Below, in pieces: positions 12,754 to 18,608 of a stretch of DNA of 18,608 nucleotides. Position 1 is the first letter of the stretch. Every line of letters starts with the position of its first letter. The notes beneath the pieces were generated by a model that had not been told where the DNA came from, searched no databases, and saw only the letters and a program-made list of their open reading frames with translations. The translations under genes were made by a program, and so were the position numbers. Source of the DNA: JBJXFE01 sp046153875 (GTDB lineage: Bacteria; Planctomycetota; Phycisphaerae; Phycisphaerales; UBA1924); assembly GCA_046153875.1 (NCBI GenBank), contig JBJXFE010000034.1, positions 1 to 18,608 on the forward strand, read 5' to 3'.

Positions 12754-15417
12754 TCACACCGGTGTGGGCTCGCCCGGGGCGGCGGCCCGCGCCGACGTGA
12801 TCCCCAGCGCCGCCAGCCGATCGTGCCACACGCGCTCGTGCGCTTCCCAGAAGTGGTCGAACGACGACGCGAAGCTCATGCCCTGCATCATCTCATGTCC
12901 GGCCCGGCCCATTGCCCGCCGGCGGGGTTCGTCCGCGACCAGGTCAACGATCGACTTCACCCATAGGTCCGGGTCGTCCGCGTCGAGGACCAGCCCGGTC
13001 CGCTCCTGCTCGACGACCTCCTTCGGCCCGCCGCGATCCGAGACCAGCACGGGGAGCCCGGACGAGCCGGCCTCCATCACGACCTGGCCCAGCGTGTCCG
13101 TGGTCGAGGGGAAGACGAACAGGTCGGCGGACGCGTAGATCGTCGCCAGTTCGCGCCCGTGGCGGAACCCCAGGAATCGTGCCCCGTGCCCCGCCAGCTC
13201 CTGCTCCATCGTCGCCCGGTACGGCCCGTCGCCCACCACGATCAGCTCGGCGTTGAGCCCGCGTGCCGCGCACCGGGTGCGGACCCGCTTCCACACCTTG
13301 GTCAACAGCGGCAGGTTCTTCTCGACGCTGACCCGTCCGACGGAGAGCACCTTGACGCTCGCCGGGTCCGCGCCGTGCGCCGCCCAGATGGTCTCGTCGC
13401 GGTACCGCGCCTGGAACGCCTCGGGGTCGATGCCGGGCCGCAGCGCCAGCAGCCGGTCGCTCGGCACGCCCATCGCGGCCAGGGACGCCCGGTAGTCCTC
13501 GCTCCGCGTGAAGATCGCGGCGAACGGCCCGTAGAAGAGCTTCATCGCCGCGGACGTCGCCCAGGTGAACGCCGCGTCGTCGAACAGGTGGTCGATGTAC
13601 GCCGGGAAATCCGTGTGATACACGCCGACCATCGGCACGCGGAGCATCCGCGCCGCGATCGCCCCGACGATCCCCACCGACCCCGGGGTGCTCACGTGGA
13701 TCACGTCCGGCTGCATCCGGTCCACGTAGCGGAGCATCCTCAGCACCGGCGGCAGGACCATCTCGAGGTTCTCGTACCTGGGCATCGCCCGCGCCAGCAC
13801 CGGCTCGAAGTTCACGATGTTCGCCCCGTCCGGCACGCGGAACCGCGTGGACGTGAGGACCGTCAGGTCGCGCCCCGACGCCCGGGCCTGCTGCGCCGCG
13901 TTCTGGATGAACCGCGACACCCCGTTCACGTCGCCCAGCGTGTCGGTGAAAAGGCAGACGCGCATCGGTCGCTCCAGGGGCGTCACGGTCCCGCGTCGGC
14001 CCGTGCGCCACGTCTCGTGGTCGAACGCATCGAGGAACGGCCGCTCCTTGTTCTGCTGGAACAGGCTCACGATATACGGGAGCTGCGCGCCCAGGAGCAC
14101 GCTAGCGGCCCCGGCGCCGTCGAGGAGGCAGCCCGCGCCGCTCCCGCGCCGCCGGCCGAACGCGCCGGCGAAGACCGCCCGCGTCGCCGCCGCCACGAGG
14201 TCGTCGAGAAACTCGGGCATCCGCTCGTGGTCACCCAGCGGTGTTCCGCCGACCCACGAGCCGGCCGCGAGCCGATCGCGGATCGCGGGGTGGCGGTCGA
14301 GCACCGGTCCGAGGGTGTCGCGCAGGGCGGTGAGAATCGCGGGAGTCCGGCGCCGCCCGCGCCGGAGCCGCCGCAATCCGGCACGGGCGGAATCCACCAG
14401 CAGCGCCATCTTCGACGGCGTCGGAACGCCCGCCCCCGCGAACCGCAGCACCCGCGACGCGATCAGCCGTGCGCGCGGGCGCAGGCGCGGCACGAGCCGC
14501 TCCGCGGCGAAGTGCGCCCCGACCGTGGCGAGCTGATGGGCCAGCAGCGACGAGTGCCCGGCTACGCCCCCCGGCTCGCACCGGGCGCTCATCACGCGGC
14601 GCAGGAATAGCTTCGGGTCCGTGACCTTGATGCCGCCCTCGTTCTCCACCGCCGTCCACGTGCGCCCGACGTTGAGCAGCCCGTGGTCGTCCGAGCCGCC
14701 GGTGCACGCCTTGTCCCACACCCGCGGCCACAGCGGGCGGAGCCCGTGCGCATTCGCCATCGCCTGCACCGTCGCGGGCGTGAGCGTGCCCAGGAACCGC
14801 TCCAGCACCCCGCGGTGCAGCCCCGTGTGCGCCCCGTTGAGCGTCTCGAAGCACTTGAACAGCAGCGTGCACTTCTCGACGTGCGCCCGCGTCAGCTTCC
14901 CGTTCTGGATGTACAGCGGGTGAGCGAGGGCGTGCGGCAGGTTGTCGTCGGCGAGCCACTCGGCGAAGGCATACACGTCGTCGCGCAGGCGCAGCCGCCC
15001 GATCTCCTCGTGCTGCTCCGGGGAGAGCCCCCACACCAGCACGTGCAGCCTGCATCGATCCTCGGGAAAGTGGACGGTGACTTCCTCCCCCACGACCACG
15101 TTCGGGAAGCCGCGATCGAGCAGCTCCTGCGCCCCTGTGATCGTGTCGTGGTCCGTGATCGTGACCAGGTCCATCCCGCGGGCCACGGCCTGCTCATACA
15201 CCCGCTCGGGCGGCGAGTAGCACTCCGGGCACCCGATGAGCCCCAGAGCGGCCGTCGCCGGTCCGTCGGACGCCCGCGAGTGGCAGTGCATGTCCATCCG
15301 GGTAAAGCCCGGTGCGGCGGGGTGATCGGTGAGTGGTTCGATGAGCGCGCCGGGGCGCGGCGGCCGCAAGGGGCCGTGCCGGGCGGGGTTCAAGTCGCGG
15401 TCGGCGGCTCGTCCCAT
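12754..15417 (-). CDS. PHP-domain phosphoesterase fused to GT4 glycosyltransferase
   Basis: This 887-residue protein joins two enzymes. Residues of about 40-255 form a PHP metallo-phosphoesterase: HCH (44-46), TDHD (88-91), Glu111, His125, His166 and GSDDHG (241-246), the expected metal ligands. A linker (about 280-480) has no family I recognise. From 485, MRVCLFTDTLGDVNGVSRF starts a GT-B, GT4-type glycosyltransferase similar to the MgtA/sulfolipid-synthase branch: HTDFPAYIDHL (601-611), VGRVSVEKNLPLL (693-705), VGDGP (728-732) and TDTLGQVVMEAGSSGLPV (773-790), where Asp774 stands in place of the first Glu of the usual E-x7-E, with Glu782 second. It probably transfers a sugar from a nucleotide sugar to a lipid or glycan; the PHP part may hydrolyse a phosphate in the same pathway. 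A GGAG element precedes the ATG. The MsbA-like exporter gene lies 36 bp downstream. The substrate of either half is unknown. Confidence 0.9.
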   Translation of the reverse strand: MGRAADRDLNPARHGPLRPPRPGALIEPLTDHPAAPGFTRMDMHCHSRASDGPATAALGLIGCPECYSPPERVYEQAVARGMDLVTITDHDTITGAQELLDRGFPNVVVGEEVTVHFPEDRCRLHVLVWGLSPEQHEEIGRLRLRDDVYAFAEWLADDNLPHALAHPLYIQNGKLTRAHVEKCTLLFKCFETLNGAHTGLHRGVLERFLGTLTPATVQAMANAHGLRPLWPRVWDKACTGGSDDHGLLNVGRTWTAVENEGGIKVTDPKLFLRRVMSARCEPGGVAGHSSLLAHQLATVGAHFAAERLVPRLRPRARLIASRVLRFAGAGVPTPSKMALLVDSARAGLRRLRRGRRRTPAILTALRDTLGPVLDRHPAIRDRLAAGSWVGGTPLGDHERMPEFLDDLVAAATRAVFAGAFGRRRGSGAGCLLDGAGAASVLLGAQLPYIVSLFQQNKERPFLDAFDHETWRTGRRGTVTPLERPMRVCLFTDTLGDVNGVSRFIQNAAQQARASGRDLTVLTSTRFRVPDGANIVNFEPVLARAMPRYENLEMVLPPVLRMLRYVDRMQPDVIHVSTPGSVGIVGAIAARMLRVPMVGVYHTDFPAYIDHLFDDAAFTWATSAAMKLFYGPFAAIFTRSEDYRASLAAMGVPSDRLLALRPGIDPEAFQARYRDETIWAAHGADPASVKVLSVGRVSVEKNLPLLTKVWKRVRTRCAARGLNAELIVVGDGPYRATMEQELAGHGARFLGFRHGRELATIYASADLFVFPSTTDTLGQVVMEAGSSGLPVLVSDRGGPKEVVEQERTGLVLDADDPDLWVKSIVDLVADEPRRRAMGRAGHEMMQGMSFASSFDHFWEAHERVWHDRLAALGITSARAAAPGEPTPV

Positions 15418-15641
15418 GCGGGCTCCAGCGCGGCGGCGGGCGCCGCGGGGTGCATAATCAGGTCGCCCGGGCTCGGCGTCATCGCGTCCACGCTCCTAGG
15501 AACGGGCAATGATTGATCGTCGCTTGAGCGGGCGAGCGCTCCGTCAGCGATCCTCATGGAGTCTTCAATGGGCCTGAAACGAACCCTCATGCGAAGTGGC
15601 TACCGGGGTTACCCGAACCACCGAGTTGACCGTGGCGCCGC

Positions 15642-16139
15642 ATGAATCGTGGCGCGGCCGGGAATCTGAGTATGCACGCGGCATTCTGTCCCCTATGCCG
15701 GACGATCACCTCGGCGTCCTCAACGGCGCCCGCGTCAGTGATCGCGGCAATGCGCGAGACGCTTGTCGTCCTCGGCGACAACCAGGGCTGCCCCGGCTGG
15801 TCCGTGCTGATCCTCCGCGATCACGTCGAACACCTCGCGGAACTGTCCGACGCCGGCCAAGCGAGCGTGTTCACGGAAGTCGCCCGCGTCGCCGCGGCCA
15901 TCCGTGCAGTCTTCCCGGCCTCCGGTGTCGGCGGCGGCCCGCCCCGGATCAACTACGAATGCCTGGGCAACGCCGAGCCACACGTGCACTGGCACGTCAT
16001 CCCGCGCCACGCCGACGACCCGGACCCGACCAAGCCGGTGTGGGGATGGCCGGCCGACCAACTGAGGGGCTCGATGAGCGACCAGGAACGGGCGGCCCTG
16101 ATCGCGCGGCTGCGCGATGCGATTCGGTCCGCGCGATGA
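15642..16139 (+). CDS. HIT-family nucleotide hydrolase or transferase
   Basis: The 165-residue product carries the histidine triad HVHWHVIPRH (114-123; His114, His116, His118), the catalytic signature of HIT enzymes that act on nucleotide phosphoramidates, dinucleoside polyphosphates or similar. An N-terminal CPLC (16-19) and the NYECLGN segment (104-110) before the triad fit the Fhit/HINT-like group. Substrate cannot be assigned. The start is uncertain: ATG 15642 or ATG 15672, where the conserved part (MHAAFCPLC) begins; neither has a good ribosome site, though 15672 has a weak GGGA upstream. The gene converges on the DinB-like gene with only four bases between stop codons. The 224-bp gap upstream (15418-15641) contains no clear promoter. 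Confidence 0.88.
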   Translation: MNRGAAGNLSMHAAFCPLCRTITSASSTAPASVIAAMRETLVVLGDNQGCPGWSVLILRDHVEHLAELSDAGQASVFTEVARVAAAIRAVFPASGVGGGPPRINYECLGNAEPHVHWHVIPRHADDPDPTKPVWGWPADQLRGSMSDQERAALIARLRDAIRSAR

Positions 16140-16143
16140 AGGC

Positions 16144-16674
16144 CTAAGACCGGCGCGCCCCGAACCCCCTCGCGATCTCCGTCATCCGCGCCAGGTGGTA
16201 GTCGTCGTGCGCGCACACGAACGCCAGCGCGTCCACGAGCCTCATCGGTTGTTGGAGCCGCGGACGCACCGCCGTCCGCGCGAAGTCCGACTCGTCCAGC
16301 GCATCCACCCGCGCCGCCTGCCGCTCGCGCGACGCCCGGAACTCGCCGAGCAGGTCGGCGATCGGGCGCGCGTTGTGCCCCGCCGCACGCGTCGCCGCGT
16401 TGGTCATGTCCGCCGCCCGCAGCGCCGCACGCCCGGCCAGAAAGTCATCCAGCCGTCCGTCCCACAGCGGCTCCAAGTCCAGCAGGTGGCCGATGTTCTC
16501 CTGGATCGTCCACCCGCGCCCGTCGCTGAACGTGAGCGCCGCAGTCGGGAGCCGCCGCACCTTGTCCTCGATCCGCGCGGGCGTCCCGCGGAAACGATCG
16601 ATCACGTCGGGGTAAACCTCGACCGGATAGTCGAACGTGAAAGTCCTCTGCACCCACGGCAGTTTGCCGGGCAT
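16144..16674 (-). CDS. DinB-like four-helix metalloprotein
   Basis: The 176-residue product from ATG 16674 fits the DinB/YfiT-like superfamily of four-helix bundles. It has a conserved first helix with WTIQENIGHLLDLE (His63) and a last helix with FVCAHDDYHLARM (His156, His160), together the usual three-histidine metal site. Members act as metal-dependent thiol transferases or unknown hydrolases; the role here is not known. The start was chosen because AGGGAG lies seven bases upstream and the domain begins directly; the frame remains open far upstream, but that part is antisense to the signal peptidase gene and is rejected. Length matches the family (150-180). It lies 140 bp downstream of the signal peptidase gene on the same strand, with a G-rich tract between them. 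Confidence 0.85.
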   Translation of the reverse strand: MPGKLPWVQRTFTFDYPVEVYPDVIDRFRGTPARIEDKVRRLPTAALTFSDGRGWTIQENIGHLLDLEPLWDGRLDDFLAGRAALRAADMTNAATRAAGHNARPIADLLGEFRASRERQAARVDALDESDFARTAVRPRLQQPMRLVDALAFVCAHDDYHLARMTEIARGFGARRS

Positions 16675-16772
16675 CGCCCACTCCCTTGTCCCCCGATCCG
16701 CGAAGCACGGGCGACGGGCGATCGTACCCGGTTCCGACCCCGCCCCCGCGGGGCGAATCTCAAGGGTTGGAC

Positions 16773-16807
16773 GGGGTGGGGGGGGTGGTGGGGGGGGGTG
16801 GGGGGGG
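16773..16807 (+). repeat. Long G-run tract (G-quadruplex candidate)
   Basis: The plus strand has runs of G4, G8, G2, G9 and G8 separated by single T residues, beginning at 16773 and ending at 16807. It starts eight bases after the signal peptidase stop codon on the minus strand, so the signal peptidase transcript is C-rich and the template strand is G-rich here. Four or more tracts of at least three G with one-base loops fit a very stable G-quadruplex. It separates the signal peptidase and DinB-like genes, and could end or pause transcription. Homopolymer length is also prone to sequencing error. Confidence 0.8.
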
Positions 16808-16814
16808 AGCGGGA

Positions 16815-18473
16815 TTACCAGATGAACCGCGTCCGCCCGAAGTCCGGCACGGGGAACCCCGAGCGCGTCTGGCGGAGCAGCGACGGGAAGTACACGAAGA
16901 ACGCCTTGCCGATGAGCAGGTCGCGCGGCACGACACCCGGCGTCGGATCGATACTGTGCGCCACCCACGGGTCCGGCTCGCCCCAGCGCCGCCCGTCTTC
17001 GCTCTGCGGGCTGTTGTCGCCGCACACGAAGAAGTGGTCGGGCCCGAGCCGCGGCGTCCGCAGCGGATGGGTCGCCGTGGCCGGTGGGATCCCCCCGGCC
17101 GGCTGGTAGTAGATGTCCCGGTCGAGCGCGACGCCGTGGAGCCTGAACGCCGGAGTTGCCGCGCCACCTTCGGCCCCCGCGAACTCCCACAGCAGGATCG
17201 GTGCCCCGTACGCGTCGGGACGGACGAGCAGGTTGTCCCCCCGGTCCTCGCCCGCCGTGACAGCTTCGGTGACGCTGATCCGCGTGCTCCGCAGCAGCCG
17301 CAGCGCCGGGGACCAGTTGTACTCGCTCGCTACGACAAGGCGCCCATCGATCCACAGCTGCAGCGCCTGGTCGGCGTGCCAGAACTCGACGTTCGTCACG
17401 CGCCCCGGCGTCAACGGCCCCACCGGCGCGGACCCCAGTTGGGCCCACCCCGCGTCGTCCGGTTGGCGATCGATCACCGGCCTCATCGCGAGCGTGGCCG
17501 AGGAGCCGTCGATCCGCGCGCGGAAGTCGTGGCTCCGCGCCCGCAGGATCGCGGTCACGCGCAGGCCGTCCGCGACGGGCTCAACCCCCATCCGCATCCG
17601 CACGTCCGACACCGGGAACAGGGGGGGAGAGCCGGCGAGGGGGGTCTCGTTGTAGGGATAGCGGTCGTTGATCGGGCGGACGTTGTTGAGCCAGCGGAGC
17701 GTGGTCGAACCGCCGCCCGCGAACGCGTACACGCTCCCGCCCGACGCCGCCGACCACCCGTCACCCGTGCCATCCCACGGCGGGCGGAAGCCGGAGAGCG
17801 ACGGGTCCCCCGTCGCGATGGGCGGATACCGGCTATCGAAGACCGGCAGCCACGCCGTGCGCTGGATCCGCTCGGGCTTGCGGGCGATCGTCCAGTCCGT
17901 CAGCGCCCACAGCGACGCGGGAGGCTCGGGCGTTTCCCCCGGGGCCGGGCGGCGCACAAAGACATCGCCGTCCACGAGCGCGACCTGCTCGCCGGGCAGC
18001 CCGATCAGCCGTTTGATGAAGTTGGTCTGCGGCGTCGTCGGCGCCTTGAACACGACCACGTCCCACCGCTGTGGATCGAACAGGGCGTAGAGGTACTTGA
18101 ACACCAGGATGCGGTCACCCGACCGCCGGGGGACGTTGCGCCGCTCGAGCGTCTCCATCGACATCGGGTCGTGGACGACGATGGCGCTGCGGGCGCCCTG
18201 CACCGCGCTGGGAACCTGGTTGCGCGGGTCCGGCCCCGTCTGGTCCCACGGCCCGACCGCCCAGGCGTACCCGCTGCCGGGGTCGGTGAACCGCATGTGC
18301 GCGCCCATCAGCGTCGGGGCCATCGACCCCGTGGGGATCACAAACGCCTCGATCACGAACGCGCGAAACACGAACGCCAGCGCGAACGCGATGATGATGG
18401 AGACAAACGTCTCCTTGATCTGGCTGCGGTGTGGGGCTTGCGTGCGCGGTGTCGCGGGTGCGATCGTGGTCAT
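16815..18473 (-). CDS. lepB: Signal peptidase I with large insertion
   Basis: Signal peptidase I cuts signal peptides from exported proteins on the outer face of the inner membrane. The 552-residue protein has one N-terminal membrane segment (about 22-42), the catalytic serine in IPTGSMAPTL (Ser50), a second box near GDRILVFKYLY (119-129), RWDVVVFKAP, the general-base lysine in NFIKRLIGLPGE (Lys154) and the last box GDNSPQSEDGRRWG (485-498). Ordinary enzymes have 170-330 residues; here more than 300 separate the lysine from the last box. That stretch includes a beta-rich module with VEFWHADQALQLWIDGRLV (362-380), resembling concanavalin/LamG-like folds. Large insertions are known in planctomycete signal peptidases; their job is unclear. 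The ATG has no good ribosome site; a gene upstream ends 45 bp before it, so co-transcription is likely. Confidence 0.95.
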   Translation of the reverse strand: MTTIAPATPRTQAPHRSQIKETFVSIIIAFALAFVFRAFVIEAFVIPTGSMAPTLMGAHMRFTDPGSGYAWAVGPWDQTGPDPRNQVPSAVQGARSAIVVHDPMSMETLERRNVPRRSGDRILVFKYLYALFDPQRWDVVVFKAPTTPQTNFIKRLIGLPGEQVALVDGDVFVRRPAPGETPEPPASLWALTDWTIARKPERIQRTAWLPVFDSRYPPIATGDPSLSGFRPPWDGTGDGWSAASGGSVYAFAGGGSTTLRWLNNVRPINDRYPYNETPLAGSPPLFPVSDVRMRMGVEPVADGLRVTAILRARSHDFRARIDGSSATLAMRPVIDRQPDDAGWAQLGSAPVGPLTPGRVTNVEFWHADQALQLWIDGRLVVASEYNWSPALRLLRSTRISVTEAVTAGEDRGDNLLVRPDAYGAPILLWEFAGAEGGAATPAFRLHGVALDRDIYYQPAGGIPPATATHPLRTPRLGPDHFFVCGDNSPQSEDGRRWGEPDPWVAHSIDPTPGVVPRDLLIGKAFFVYFPSLLRQTRSGFPVPDFGRTRFIW

Positions 18474-18518
18474 GGGCGTACACGATAGGCGAACGGCGCG
18501 CGCTCTCGCCGGTGCGCG

Positions 18519-18608
18519 TTAGGGGCCTTGGCCGGGGGGCGGCCCGCCCGAGGGCGCCCCGCCGGGCGGCAGGGGTGGACCGCCGCCGCGCCGCCGCCGC
18601 CGCCGCCG
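18519..18608 (-). CDS. C-terminal tail of an upstream gene, Gly/Pro-rich (partial)
   Basis: Reading the minus strand from the window edge gives 29 codons with no interruption and then TAA (18521-18519). The encoded tail is an Arg run, then GGGPPLPPGGAPSGGPPPGQGP. A Gly/Pro-rich C-terminal tail is common in exported or membrane proteins of GC-rich bacteria, and the frame ends 45 bp before the signal peptidase start on the same strand. The CGG-repeat DNA at 18588-18608 would encode arginines in this frame. No family can be named. Because the segment is short and repetitive, another frame or a non-coding repeat cannot be ruled out. Confidence 0.4.
   Translation of the reverse strand, partial: RRRRRRRGGGPPLPPGGAPSGGPPPGQGP

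Noticed and set aside
12755..12766. Perfect 12-bp palindrome CACACCGGTGTG as an operator
   Set aside because: It lies within the last codons of the PHP-glycosyltransferase gene, has no flanking symmetry or second copy, and could be chance in GC-rich DNA.
11323..12966. 547-codon open frame on the plus strand across the exporter gene
   Set aside because: It is antisense to the ABC exporter, has His/Arg/Pro-rich sequence and crosses into the next gene; no recognisable motif.
13159..14610. 483-codon plus-strand frame inside the PHP-glycosyltransferase gene
   Set aside because: It is a shadow of a gene with conserved motifs throughout; composition is Arg/Pro/His-rich.
15626..15631. TTGACC as a -35 element for the HIT gene
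   Set aside because: No -10-like hexamer lies 16-18 bp downstream.
16675..17448. Long N-terminal extension of the DinB-like frame
   Set aside because: The extension is in an alternate frame of the signal peptidase gene, while an ATG with a good ribosome site lies exactly where the DinB fold begins.
16686..18488. 600-codon open frame on the plus strand across the signal peptidase gene
   Set aside because: It is antisense to a clear signal peptidase with all catalytic motifs; its product is Arg/Pro-rich and without domains, as expected of shadow frames in GC-rich DNA.
1..18608. CRISPR array, prophage, toxin-antitoxin or defence gene cluster
   Set aside because: No regularly spaced direct repeats of 23-40 bp, no integrase or phage structural genes, and no recognisable defence proteins were found on either strand.

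Overview
The window is very GC-rich bacterial chromosome with long antisense open frames. It most resembles a planctomycete, probably of the Phycisphaerae. The signs are a sigma factor of the planctomycete ECF-like type with region-2 motif LTQAFF, divergent from a Ser/Thr protein kinase with an extracytoplasmic domain; a signal peptidase I with a very large insertion; a short secreted secretin-N-like protein; a PHP-glycosyltransferase fusion; and Pro/Ser/Thr-rich insertions in otherwise conserved proteins. The lineage is inferred, because no rRNA is present.

Layout. 1-122: end of an insertion sequence with the first codons of a probable IS5-like transposase (minus strand); it abuts the stop codon of the next gene. 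122-2755 (-): transmembrane Ser/Thr kinase. 2937-3668 (+): divergent ECF-like sigma factor, followed by an 8-bp tandem repeat. 3825-3896 (+): tRNA-Thr(CGU) with its own promoter. 4130-5086 (+): secreted secretin-N-like protein with a clear promoter and an intrinsic terminator. 5186-6037 (-): DUF4097-type lipoprotein. 6243-10554 (+): murE-murF-mraY, a fragment of the division and cell wall (dcw) cluster. 10567-12717 (-): MsbA-type ABC exporter, downstream of 12754-15417 (-), a PHP domain fused to a GT4 glycosyltransferase. 15642-16139 (+): HIT-family protein. 16144-16674 (-): DinB-like protein. 16815-18473 (-): signal peptidase I. 18519-18608 (-): Gly/Pro-rich C-terminal tail of a gene cut by the window edge.

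How it fits together. MurE and MurF build the UDP-MurNAc-pentapeptide. The MurE DNPR motif points to meso-diaminopimelate. MraY then loads the pentapeptide onto undecaprenyl phosphate. The glycosyltransferase and exporter lie on one strand 36 bp apart and probably serve envelope glycoconjugate synthesis and export. Signal peptidase I, the secreted protein and the lipoprotein are also envelope functions. The kinase and sigma factor form a plausible signalling pair.

I see no CRISPR, phage or obvious new defence system. The most unusual signals are repeat-like, palindrome-rich DNA read in frame inside two unrelated proteins (kinase and ABC exporter), an IS end that supplies part of the kinase stop codon, and the PHP-glycosyltransferase fusion.
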